Positions 25,946 to 34,858 of a DNA stretch of 64,000 nucleotides are shown piece by piece. The notes beneath the pieces were generated by a model. That model was not told the DNA's origin and did no database searches. It saw nothing but the letters and a program-made list of their open reading frames with translations. The position numbers were made by a program, and so were the translations under genes. The first letter of the stretch is position 1, and each line of letters starts with the position of its first letter. Location: the NCBI GenBank assembly GCA_019187225.1, contig JABAQQ010000026.1, forward strand, positions 1 to 64,000, in the 5' to 3' direction. The stretch is from Saprospiraceae bacterium (GTDB lineage: Bacteria > Bacteroidota > Bacteroidia > Chitinophagales > Saprospiraceae).

Positions 25946-28900
25946 TCACTCCCGCAACAAATTCACCGCCCCCTTCACCACCACCTCGCCGTCCGCGGCA
26001 TCCACCCGGAGGATGTAGTAGTAAGTACCGGCCAGAAGTGTTTTTCCCGAAGCGGTTCCGCCGTCCCATTTTTCGTAGCCGCCGGGCCGGAACACGACCT
26101 CTCCCCAGCGGTTCAGTATGACGAGGCTCGATTTGCTGCCAATCTGCACACAGTTTGCAGTGTCGAAAACCTCCAGCGGGTCGAATTCGTCGTTGAGCCC
26201 GTCCCCGTTGGGTGTGATGACAGTGGGTATCTCCGCCTGCGCTTTTGTCAGGCAGGAGGGTAAGATCCGGATGAATAGCGGCGCCGTGTCGCAAAAAGCC
26301 GGGCATTCAGTGTGGCACAAAATATAGTGCATGGAGTCGTATCCCACCGCGTGGATATCCGGCACGGAGATTTCGATGTCCGTTGTCCCGCTCAGGGAAG
26401 CAACTGCCTGGTCCGGTTGCGTCAGTATCTGGAGGGCGACTCCTCCGCCTGGCGGGAGGTCGTCGTTGTCCATGACCGGCACGGTAAGCGATTCGCCGGC
26501 GGTGACCACCGCGCTATCGGCTTCGGCAGCGAAAGGCGGCACGTTTTTGAAAGCGAGTTTCAGGGTGAAATAAATACTGTCGCAACCGGCTTGGTTGAAA
26601 AAGGTATCCCTGTAAAGACCTGGTTGGGACAGCAATTGTCCGTCGAAATCGTACATCTCCCCGGGGCATAGTGTGACATCCAGCGATTGGCCGGCAGCGG
26701 AGTAGTAGAAGGATACGGTTACATTGAACACCGTATCGCAGTCGCCGCCAACGCCCGGCACGATCACCTCTCCCGACGGGTTGTTTTTATCGAATACTTC
26801 GCCGCCGATCTGGATGGAGCCGCCGGGGCAGAGTTTTTCCGTCAGTTGTACCGTCACAACGGCAGAAGCGTTGACGGTTTGCGATGTGATTCCGGTGCAG
26901 CCGTTGGCGCTGGTCACGGTGACGCTGTAAGTGCCTGCCGTGCCGACGGTTATGCCGGGCGTATTTTGGCCGTCCGACCATTGATAGGAATTGTAGAAAC
27001 CATTGACTGTCAGCGTGACAGTACTGCCGCCGCAATCCAGCCCGCCGGGAGGATCCATGCTGATCGCGGGCGTGGGCGGGGTAATATCCTGCATGACTTC
27101 AATGGATTCCGCATTGGAGCAGCCGTTGGGCAGGGTGACGGTGACCGTGTAATTGCCGGGCGCTCCGACGATTGCCGTTGCTCCGGTTCCCAAGCCGTTC
27201 GACCAAAGGTAAGTTCCGCCGCCGGTCGCCGTCAGGGTGATGGTCGGATGGTTGCAGTCGAGGGTGTTGGAAGGCGCTGCTGTCAGGGTCACGACCGGAA
27301 CCTGGGCGTTCTGGGTGATGGCAACGCTTGTCTGGGCCGTGCAGCCGTTGACCGGATCAGTGACCGTGACCGTATAGACGGCGGGAGAATTTACGATTAC
27401 AGTATTGGATGTCCCCAGATTCCCGGACCACTGGTAGGCGCCGCCTCCGCCCGCCGTCAGGGTGATGGAAACGACGGTGCAGGTCAGTTCGGTTGCCGTC
27501 GGTGAGATATCCGCGACAGGCAGATTGATGTTCTGCGTGACAATTTTGGTGGCCACTGCGGTGCAGCCATTGCCGCCGGTGACGGTGACGGTGTAGGTTC
27601 CGGGGGCAGTCACATTTACGGTGGCAGCGGTACCGAGGCCGTTCGACCATTGGTAGGAGAGGCCGCCGGTAGCGGTGAGTTGGATGGAGGTGAGGGTGCA
27701 GGTGAGTTGGGCCGTTGCCGGCGGCAGGATATTAGCGGCCGGCGGGGTAATGTCCTGCGTCACGTTTTGGGTGGCGGTGGCGGTGCAGCCATTGCCGCCG
27801 GTAACGGTGACGGTGTAGGTTTCGGGGGTTGTCACGTTCACGGTGGCAGCGGTACCGAGGCCGTTCGACCATTGGTAGGAGGGGCCGCCGGTGGCAGTGA
27901 GTTGGATGGAGGTGAAGGTGCAGGTGAGTTGGGCCGCTGCCGGTGAAGCGCTAACGTTGGCGGGGGGAGTTGTGACGTTGGAGCCTATGGTCGCTGTGCT
28001 GGTGGCAGCGCAGCCGTTGGCGTCGGTGACCGTGACGGAATACTGACCTGCGGAGAGGTTGTTGCGGTCTTCGGGGTCGTTGGTGCCGGGCAGGTCGGCC
28101 CAGTCGAAGGTGAAGGGTGCGGCGCCGGTGGGCATAAGGTTGATGCTGCCGAGGGATGGGTTGCAGCCGGCGGGGGTGGTATTGACCATGATCATTGGCG
28201 GTCCCTGGTTAGAGACGGTCTGGCTATCGGTACCCGTACAGCCGTTGGCATCCGTCACCGTCACGGAATAGGCTCCCGGAAGATTAACGGTAATGGAATA
28301 CCCGGTTTGGCCGTTCGACCATTGGGGATTTTGCGGGTAAGTGCCGGAAACGCTCAGGGTTGGGGAGCCTCCGCACAAAGCGGTAGGACCGTTAATATCT
28401 GGCTGCGGTGATGGAGTGTTCGGCCCGACATTCCATGTGGCCGTGCCGGTGCATCCGATAGCGTCGGTTACAGTGACCGTGTAAATACCAGGTGTATTGA
28501 CCGTAGTGCTTTGCCCGCTTGTATTATTGGACCACTGCGGCAGCTGCGGATAGGTGCCGGATACCGTCAAGGTAGCCGATCCATCGCAGAGCGTCAGCGG
28601 GCCGGTGATAACCGGCGCCGGAATGTTCGTACAATTCACCTGAAGCCGGATGGCGCGACTGTATAACGTCAAATCCAGCAGGGCCATGTTGGTCACCTGT
28701 ACCCGCCATTCGCCCGCATGAAATGCCTGTAAGTTATTTATTGTCAGGTTATTATTTCCGATTATGTCAAATTGAAACACCCCGTCTTTATACCAATAAT
28801 AAACGTTCGTGCCGATATTTTCATCAAAATCGAGGCTGATATCAAGGTCTTGACCCGTATCGAGCATGATCAGCGTGTCGTGAAAAACGGAATCCTGGGG

Positions 28901-31900
28901 AGCATACGGAAAATTCAGGCTGCCTGAGAAATAGGGTGGATCGAGGGGCAGCAGATCGTCAAATGTCAGTGCATTGTTTTGAAGAAGCAATCCCTTGGGA
29001 AGTCCGAATGTAAATATATATCCGGAAGAAGTGTAAAAAAGAGTGTCGTGAGGACTATTGTCAGCCGTACCCAGCGGGATAGCGCCAAGTGGTATGGCAT
29101 CTATTTTATTGTTTTGAAGCCATAGCAACTGCAAGTGGGACATTTGGGAAAGGTCTGGAAGGGGGCCGTTAAATTGACTGTTATTGAGGGTCATTACTAC
29201 CATTTCTTTAAGCGAACCCAATGCATTGGGCAAAGGGCCGCTCATCTTTGTTTCATCCAGCAACAGGTAATTCATTCTCACTAATTTGTCAATATCCGGG
29301 GGGATATTTCCTTCAACCCCCGTTGCAGCCAACGACAATACTTTTAAACTGGTGCAATTTGTCAAACCCGTTGGAATGGTACCTGAAATATTCGGATTGT
29401 TCCGGATATAAAACATTTCCAGATTCTTCAGATTACCAACAGTGGAAGGCAGCGGGCCGCCCAGATTATTGTTCTGTAAATCAACCGATTCCAAGGTGCT
29501 GAGCGCGCCAAATGAATCGGGGATGAGGCCGTTGAGGTTATTATCTTGCAGGAAAAGACCACTCACACATCCATGAGTAAGTCCTACCCCAAACCAGGTG
29601 TTCATCGGCTGGTTCAGGTCCCATTTGTTTATCCAGGAGGTAGGGCCGCCTGTGGAATTGTAAAACTTCACCAGTTCGAGGGAGTCGCTCAGCCGGTTGC
29701 AGGGGCTGCTTCCCGTCGTCACAAACCAAAATTCCTGACACCCGCTTGCATTTCCCGCGCCGTTGTAGGGCACAACGCGCGCAAAGACCGTATCGCCCGC
29801 CGGCAGCGGTTGCGCAGGCTGGTAAAAAGTATCCTGTACTGCGATATGGTCTAGTATATCCGATCCGCCCGGTGCTGTGCCGAGCGAGAGGTGGTAGCCT
29901 TCCACACATACGCCTGTTCCCGGCCAACGGATGAGGGTAGTGGTATCGATGTTCACCGAGGCGTGTGCGGGTTCTGTCAAGTTAGGGGTACAGCCCGGGG
30001 CGATTTTACCCCGCGCGAGCCGGAAACCATAGTCTTTGACGCGGGTAGTGGCATTGGGGCCGCTCCGGTACGCGACCCGCGCTCCCTGTGTGATAAACCA
30101 CGATCCTCCGCGGTATACCCTGTTCGGGCCCATGTCGGGGCCGGTCGGCACACAGGTTGGGCTGACGGCGTAGTAGCCGGGATCGTACACGTCCCAGGTC
30201 CATTCCCATACGTTGCCGCTCATGTCGAACAGATCCAGTTCATTGCCCAATTTTGTGCCGACGGGATGCGTTTTATCATCTGAATTGAAATCAACCCATG
30301 CCACATTCCCCATGAAATCGCTGCCTGCATAAAGATAGCCCTGGCTTTGCGTTCCGCCGCGTGCCGTGTATTCCCATTCGGCCTCGGTGGGCAACCGGTA
30401 GCCGTTTGCAGCGGTGTTCCAGTGGACTGAGCCGCCGTTGGGCAGGCTCCATATGCCGCCGTTTTTACCGTACACCAGGGTAAAATTGCTGTCGGAGTAA
30501 TAGCACGGCGAGAGCCCTTCCTGCTCGCTCAGGCGATTACAATACACAACGGCGTCGTACCAACTCACCTTCTCGATGGGGCAGGCGCCGCCGCAGGCAG
30601 GGAATTCGGGTGTGCCTGTTGGATTGATATCGCTCATCAGGGCCTGCCACTCCATTTGCGTCACCTCGTATTTGCCTATTTCAAAGCCGGGCAGCGTGAC
30701 CGGATGGGCCGGATCTTCATCTTGTTCGCAATAGAGTATTTGCTCCGGCGTACAGCCCATCGTGAACGTGCCGCCCGCGACGGGCACCATTTCAGGGGTG
30801 AAAGGAGAATTCCCCGCCGTCACAAACCAGTACTCCTGACACCCGATCGCATCCCCCAGCCCATTGTACGGCACAATGCGCACATAGATGGTATCGCCTG
30901 CCGGGAGCGGCTGCGCTGGCTGGTAAAAAGTGTCCTGCACCGTTTGGTTGTTCAAAAGGTCGGCGCCGCCGGGGGTGGTGGAGAGGGTGAGGCGGTAGCC
31001 ATCGAGGCAGCCGGGGGTAGGGGGCCAAGAGATTGTAGGAGTTGTAACGATATTTATACTATTAGGTAAAGGAGAATGGAGTGGTACGCACGATACAAGG
31101 CCATTTTTTAGTTTAATTATCCAAATATCCCAATAGTCTCCTCCATGGTGGCCATAAACATTACCATCGTTTGACTGTGTATAACCAATTGTAATAAATC
31201 CATAGTCATTAGTAATGTCGATGTCCCGTGATAAATCAAAATCACTTCCACCGAGTGTTTTCTGCCATTGCATTAAGCCAGAAGAGTCGAGCATAACTAA
31301 CCAGTAATCATGTTGCCCATAGTTATATGACACATCTCCATCATTAGAGCCTGATACGCCAATTATCACATATTTATTGTCTATGGTTTGTTCTACAGCT
31401 GTAGCATAGTCAGCAGAGGAACCGCCTAACATATTTTGCCATTCTATTTCTCCAACATTATTTAACTTCACTACCCAAAGATCATTCATACCATGATTAT
31501 TTGACGCATCTCCGTCATTGGACGATGCAGTTCCTACAACAATAAATCCATCATCTTCTGTTTGTTTAATATCATAGGCTGAGTCGGTTTGACTTCCTCC
31601 CAATGCTTTTTGCCATTGAATATTTCCATTGGAATCAATTTTGACTACCCAAAAATCAAACATGCCGTGATTTCCTGATACATCACCATCATTGGAAGTA
31701 GTTCCGCCAGTAACTACATAGCCACCATCTGTGGTTTGTAAGATTGCTTCACATCTATCAGTACCGCTTCCTCCTAATGCTTTTTGCCATATTGTGTTGC
31801 CAATAGAATCAAGTCTAACTACCCAAAAATCTTCTCCTCCATGATTCCCAGATATGTTCCCATCTATTGACTCAGTAGTGCCTGCTACTATAAACCCGCC

Positions 31901-33634
31901 ATCATTTGCTTGTTTTATATCACTTACAGATTCGGAGTCACTTCCTCCTAATGTTTTTTTCCATTGAATATCTCCATTAGAATCAAGTTTGATTATCCAA
32001 AAATCAGAAATGCCATGGTTGCCTGATACATCACCATCGTTAGATTGGGTTGTACCTGCTATTACATAACCATCATCCATTGTTTGTTGAATAGAATATG
32101 GTTGATCAGCAGAACTACCTCCAAATGCTTTTTGCCATTGTATTGCTCCATCAACACTTAGTTTTACTATCCAAAAATCAAAACCCCCATGATAATTTGA
32201 TACTGATATGTCGCCACCAACACCTAACATTTCCCCTGCAACGATAAATCCACCATCAATAGTTTGTTGAATATCACGGGCTGTTTCATAATCTGATGAA
32301 CCTAAACACTTCTGCCACTCAATACACGGCGGCACCGTATCCATCCCCCCACCGCCGCCGCTGCCCATCACCGCTACCGTCGCGCTCCCGCTACACCCAC
32401 CCCCATCTGTCACCACCACAGCATACATCCCTGCCTGCGGCGCCGTAAAACTCACCGAGGAGCCTTGCGCAAACGGCCCGCCCGTCACGGTCGCCGTAAC
32501 GCCCGGATTGCCCTGCAGCGTCATCATCACACCCGCATAATTACTCCCATTCACCTGTGGCAAGCCGCCCGACACCTGAAAAGTGCCTGATAATCCGTTG
32601 GTTGTAATATTCGTTACCTGTATCGGCGGCTGGATATTGACCGCAACCGTATCGGCGGCGGAGCAGCCGTTTTGGGTCACGGTGACGCTGTAGGAACCAC
32701 TGGTGCCGGCTTGTATGGTTTGAGTAGTCGCGCCGGTACTCCAGGCGTAGGTACTGCCGGGGTTGCCGGCGTCGAGGGTGACAGCAGGGCTACCACATAT
32801 CACCGGGCCATTGGTGAGGTTGACGAGCGGGGCGGGTGTGACCGTGACGTTTTTGCAGGTTGGCGCGCTTGCGCCGCAAGCGTTTTGGGCGGTGACACAA
32901 ACGGGACCGGAGGTATTGCCCCATTGGACCGTAATATTTTTGGTGCCTTGTCCGCTGACGACGGTCGCGTCTGCGGGGACGGTCCATTGATAGGAGGTGG
33001 CGCCGGTGACGTTTCCGGTGCTGTATGCCTGGGTGGCGCCGCCGCAAGTCGTTACAGGACCGGTGACGGACGCGGGTGCATTGGGGCCGGGTTGGGCCGG
33101 AATTGTGAGGTTGTATTCGCAAAAGGGAAACCATATTACGTCCGGCAAGCTAAGGGCCAAGGTAACCGATACGAAAAGTGTGACCGGTTGACCCAACGGG
33201 ACTCCGGATAAAAGGTATTGCACCGGATACGTCCCGTCACAAGGCCCATTCTGCACAATCGCCAAACCGGTGCAGTCCGAAAAATCGGGATAGCCGTTGA
33301 TTTCGTAAGTCCTTCCGTCGCAGGCGCAGATCCACTGAAAATTTGGCGGATCCATGTAATTACAATTCGGGTTGCCCGGATTGTAAATAAACTCACACGA
33401 CGACGTAAGCGAACCCGCATCAGGCGTCACGGTGCTCCAATACCAGGGATCGGAGGTCAACGGTTCTGCCGAGCGAATGGTGAATGCGACATCGTAAGTC
33501 TGGTTGGCGGTATTGCAAAAGTAATTCTGAACGGTCAGGATCAGGTCGGAAGGGCAGGGCTGTGCGTGGGCATTCCGGAAGCCAAATGACCAGAAAAACA
33601 AAGAAAATATCGAAGTACGGTAGAGAAAGCGCAT
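25946..33634 (-). CDS. Giant T9SS type B mosaic adhesin with propeller, FGE-like and LRR domains
   Basis: This 2,562-residue protein has a signal peptide ending NAHAQ. The domain order is: PKD/Ig-like modules to ~430; seven ~58-residue blades (IQWQKALGGS...GGYVV.G...SNDGDVSGNHG...WVVKLD) at ~431-848; a fibronectin-like linker; an FGE-sulfatase/SUMF1 domain at ~948-1210 (GGTFTMGC, GYRLPTEAEWEYTARGG, DMSGNVWEWTWD, YRGGSW); a second linker; plant-type leucine-rich repeats at ~1311-1548; an Ig-like domain; SprB-like modules at ~1668-2445; and a type B sorting domain (TPNGDGLNDEF). The FGE-like domain lacks the two catalytic cysteines after GGSW, so it is probably a binding fold. The blade-coding DNA (31.08-32.33 kb) is clearly AT-rich. 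The likely role is surface attachment or gliding. Confidence 0.85.
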   Translation of the reverse strand: MRFLYRTSIFSLFFWSFGFRNAHAQPCPSDLILTVQNYFCNTANQTYDVAFTIRSAEPLTSDPWYWSTVTPDAGSLTSSCEFIYNPGNPNCNYMDPPNFQWICACDGRTYEINGYPDFSDCTGLAIVQNGPCDGTYPVQYLLSGVPLGQPVTLFVSVTLALSLPDVIWFPFCEYNLTIPAQPGPNAPASVTGPVTTCGGATQAYSTGNVTGATSYQWTVPADATVVSGQGTKNITVQWGNTSGPVCVTAQNACGASAPTCKNVTVTPAPLVNLTNGPVICGSPAVTLDAGNPGSTYAWSTGATTQTIQAGTSGSYSVTVTQNGCSAADTVAVNIQPPIQVTNITTNGLSGTFQVSGGLPQVNGSNYAGVMMTLQGNPGVTATVTGGPFAQGSSVSFTAPQAGMYAVVVTDGGGCSGSATVAVMGSGGGGGMDTVPPCIEWQKCLGSSDYETARDIQQTIDGGFIVAGEMLGVGGDISVSNYHGGFDFWIVKLSVDGAIQWQKAFGGSSADQPYSIQQTMDDGYVIAGTTQSNDGDVSGNHGISDFWIIKLDSNGDIQWKKTLGGSDSESVSDIKQANDGGFIVAGTTESIDGNISGNHGGEDFWVVRLDSIGNTIWQKALGGSGTDRCEAILQTTDGGYVVTGGTTSNDGDVSGNHGMFDFWVVKIDSNGNIQWQKALGGSQTDSAYDIKQTEDDGFIVVGTASSNDGDASNNHGMNDLWVVKLNNVGEIEWQNMLGGSSADYATAVEQTIDNKYVIIGVSGSNDGDVSYNYGQHDYWLVMLDSSGLMQWQKTLGGSDFDLSRDIDITNDYGFITIGYTQSNDGNVYGHHGGDYWDIWIIKLKNGLVSCVPLHSPLPNSINIVTTPTISWPPTPGCLDGYRLTLSTTPGGADLLNNQTVQDTFYQPAQPLPAGDTIYVRIVPYNGLGDAIGCQEYWFVTAGNSPFTPEMVPVAGGTFTMGCTPEQILYCEQDEDPAHPVTLPGFEIGKYEVTQMEWQALMSDINPTGTPEFPACGGACPIEKVSWYDAVVYCNRLSEQEGLSPCYYSDSNFTLVYGKNGGIWSLPNGGSVHWNTAANGYRLPTEAEWEYTARGGTQSQGYLYAGSDFMGNVAWVDFNSDDKTHPVGTKLGNELDLFDMSGNVWEWTWDVYDPGYYAVSPTCVPTGPDMGPNRVYRGGSWFITQGARVAYRSGPNATTRVKDYGFRLARGKIAPGCTPNLTEPAHASVNIDTTTLIRWPGTGVCVEGYHLSLGTAPGGSDILDHIAVQDTFYQPAQPLPAGDTVFARVVPYNGAGNASGCQEFWFVTTGSSPCNRLSDSLELVKFYNSTGGPTSWINKWDLNQPMNTWFGVGLTHGCVSGLFLQDNNLNGLIPDSFGALSTLESVDLQNNNLGGPLPSTVGNLKNLEMFYIRNNPNISGTIPTGLTNCTSLKVLSLAATGVEGNIPPDIDKLVRMNYLLLDETKMSGPLPNALGSLKEMVVMTLNNSQFNGPLPDLSQMSHLQLLWLQNNKIDAIPLGAIPLGTADNSPHDTLFYTSSGYIFTFGLPKGLLLQNNALTFDDLLPLDPPYFSGSLNFPYAPQDSVFHDTLIMLDTGQDLDISLDFDENIGTNVYYWYKDGVFQFDIIGNNNLTINNLQAFHAGEWRVQVTNMALLDLTLYSRAIRLQVNCTNIPAPVITGPLTLCDGSATLTVSGTYPQLPQWSNNTSGQSTTVNTPGIYTVTVTDAIGCTGTATWNVGPNTPSPQPDINGPTALCGGSPTLSVSGTYPQNPQWSNGQTGYSITVNLPGAYSVTVTDANGCTGTDSQTVSNQGPPMIMVNTTPAGCNPSLGSINLMPTGAAPFTFDWADLPGTNDPEDRNNLSAGQYSVTVTDANGCAATSTATIGSNVTTPPANVSASPAAAQLTCTFTSIQLTATGGPSYQWSNGLGTAATVNVTTPETYTVTVTGGNGCTATATQNVTQDITPPAANILPPATAQLTCTLTSIQLTATGGLSYQWSNGLGTAATVNVTAPGTYTVTVTGGNGCTAVATKIVTQNINLPVADISPTATELTCTVVSITLTAGGGGAYQWSGNLGTSNTVIVNSPAVYTVTVTDPVNGCTAQTSVAITQNAQVPVVTLTAAPSNTLDCNHPTITLTATGGGTYLWSNGLGTGATAIVGAPGNYTVTVTLPNGCSNAESIEVMQDITPPTPAISMDPPGGLDCGGSTVTLTVNGFYNSYQWSDGQNTPGITVGTAGTYSVTVTSANGCTGITSQTVNASAVVTVQLTEKLCPGGSIQIGGEVFDKNNPSGEVIVPGVGGDCDTVFNVTVSFYYSAAGQSLDVTLCPGEMYDFDGQLLSQPGLYRDTFFNQAGCDSIYFTLKLAFKNVPPFAAEADSAVVTAGESLTVPVMDNDDLPPGGGVALQILTQPDQAVASLSGTTDIEISVPDIHAVGYDSMHYILCHTECPAFCDTAPLFIRILPSCLTKAQAEIPTVITPNGDGLNDEFDPLEVFDTANCVQIGSKSSLVILNRWGEVVFRPGGYEKWDGGTASGKTLLAGTYYYILRVDAADGEVVVKGAVNLLRE

Positions 33635-33680
33635 GATTATTCACTGGTTTTGAATGTGATCCTTTCCATTTGATCGGTGA

Positions 33681-33688
33681 CAAAAGTA
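33681..33688 (-). promoter_or_regulatory. Bacteroidota -7 box for the giant adhesin gene
   Basis: On the minus strand TACTTTTG (33688-33681) fits TAnnTTTG, 46 nt upstream of the ATG at 33634. No TTG lies at the usual 20-nt distance, so this is a partial match. Confidence 0.45.
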
Positions 33689-33708
33689 TCTTTTTTAACA
33701 AAAGTGTA

Positions 33709-34194
33709 CTACGGCGTCCGGAAAAGGTTTTCCACCTCCACTCCTTTAACGGCCGCTTTTGGCCCGGCATTCACGAGGGGGTTAGATTGAAAGCGCGACT
33801 CTTCTTTGTCTCTCAAATCCATCTCCATCGAAACCAATGCCTGTACAAACCCCATCATCTCCCCTCCCACCGTCTGTACTGCTTCCAACTCCACTGCCAG
33901 GGAAAGCGTCGTATCCGTCTGCCGGATAGCGCGTATCCAGCCTTTGGCGCGGGCGCCCGCAGCGATCAGCAGGCTGTCGTTCCGGAACACGTCTTCCTGC
34001 ACTGTGAAAAAAATGCGCTGGCCGGGTGTGGCCCCCGGGCGGGGAAGTCCGGCGAGGCGAAGCGAAACGAGCGGTGCGCAAGCGGTGTCGAAAGTCGCAA
34101 GCGGCGCTTCGACCTGGGGCTGCGCGTCGAGCGCAATACCCCAGGCGAAGGCAATCATGAAAAGAAAAAGGCGGGAGCAGGGAAAATGCTTCAT
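33709..34194 (-). CDS. Small secreted beta-rich protein, divergent member of the GAxAxGxV family
   Basis: This 161-residue protein has an N-terminal signal segment (LFLFMIAFAWGIALDAQ). Its core GQRIFFTVQEDVFRNDSLL followed by IAAGARAKGWIRAI lines up with GKTLLFRVRMNVVVDGKTVI and ATGALAVGRVKSI of the next gene upstream. That makes it a divergent paralogue of a family with seven members in this window, and I know no family name or function. The start lies 7 nt after the stop of the gene at 34202-34657, so the two form an operon controlled by the motif at 34712-34740. The C-terminal ~45 residues (LRDKEESRFQSNP and on) have no counterpart in the paralogues. Confidence 0.65.
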   Translation of the reverse strand: MKHFPCSRLFLFMIAFAWGIALDAQPQVEAPLATFDTACAPLVSLRLAGLPRPGATPGQRIFFTVQEDVFRNDSLLIAAGARAKGWIRAIRQTDTTLSLAVELEAVQTVGGEMMGFVQALVSMEMDLRDKEESRFQSNPLVNAGPKAAVKGVEVENLFRTP

Positions 34195-34201
34195 AGTGTG
34201 A

Positions 34202-34657
34202 TCAGAGGTTGATTTGGATGTTGTTCATGACGGTAGCGGTGATGGTCTGACCGGGCTCTACGGCAGTGCTTTCGTTGGGAAACGTGCCGCGATACGTTTG
34301 TTCGGCGCCGTTGAGGGCCACCTGCTGGCCGTCTACAGCCTGGGCGTAGAGCACTTCGAGGGTGATCTCTTCGGGGTTGTTGTAGGTGGCGCGGGCGATG
34401 GATTTTACGCGGCCCACAGCCAGCGCGCCGGTAGCGATGACGGTTTTTCCGTCCACTACTACGTTCATCCGAACGCGAAAGAGCAAGGTTTTGCCCACAG
34501 TCACCTGGTCGGAGGCGATTTTTTCGGTCGTTTCGAGGATGACCAAAGTTCCGGCGGGCAGGGTTTTATTGCCTTTGGATGAGGGCAGCGGTGCGCTGGC
34601 GAAAGCGGAGGCAGCGAAAGCGAGCAGGAAGAGGCAGGAGATGACGGAAGTTTTCAT
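34202..34657 (-). CDS. Small secreted beta-rich protein, GAxAxGxV family
   Basis: This 151-residue protein starts at the ATG at 34657 with a signal peptide (MKTSVISCLFLLAFAASAFA); longer in-frame readings run through the promoter and are not credible. The core reads LPAGTLVILETTEKIASDQV, then GKTLLFRVRMNVVVDGKTVI, ATGALAVGRVKSI, and a strand AQAVDGQQVAL. It ends in TITATVMNNIQINL. It is closest to the proteins at 51414 and 61221. The pattern resembles an all-beta domain of unknown function that I have seen in secreted Bacteroidota and Acidobacteriota proteins. No catalytic residues or membrane segment beyond the signal are visible. It is first in an operon with 33709-34194, and motif copy 34712-34740 lies 54 nt before the start. 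Confidence 0.75.
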   Translation of the reverse strand: MKTSVISCLFLLAFAASAFASAPLPSSKGNKTLPAGTLVILETTEKIASDQVTVGKTLLFRVRMNVVVDGKTVIATGALAVGRVKSIARATYNNPEEITLEVLYAQAVDGQQVALNGAEQTYRGTFPNESTAVEPGQTITATVMNNIQINL

Positions 34658-34711
34658 AAAAATCTCTTTTGATGTGAGCGGATGTTTCAAAATTTGCTTT
34701 TGTTTTGTCCC

Positions 34712-34740
34712 TGAGTGGAAGCGACCGCCCGCAGGTACCC
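34712..34740 (-). promoter_or_regulatory. Bipartite motif GGGTACC-N13-TTCCACTCA, copy 1
   Basis: On the minus strand GGGTACC (34740-34734) is followed after 13 nt by TTCCACTCA (34720-34712), ending 54 nt before the ATG at 34657. It is back to back with copy 2. Read as GGGTACC-N16-CACTCA it has ECF sigma promoter geometry. No TAnnTTTG box is present between it and the gene. Confidence 0.7.
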
Positions 34741-34789
34741 ATCCCCGAACAGAAAAATTTTTGAAAGAGGGGATGGGTTTGAAACCGGC

Positions 34790-34818
34790 GGGTACTCCGG
34801 CGCTCCGGTTTCCACTTA
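34790..34818 (+). promoter_or_regulatory. Bipartite motif GGGTACT-N13-TTCCACTTA, copy 2
   Basis: GGGTACT (34790-34796), 13 nt, TTCCACTTA (34810-34818), ending 40 nt before the ATG at 34859. It drives the operon of a small secreted protein, a caspase-like protease and PorP/SprF, divergently from copy 1. Confidence 0.7.
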
Positions 34819-34858
34819 TGACAAACCGCCAAAAGGCATTTATATACGACCTTTCACC

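Noticed and set aside
30000-30800. Active formylglycine-generating enzyme
   Set aside because: The two cysteines needed for copper binding and catalysis are missing after GGSW.
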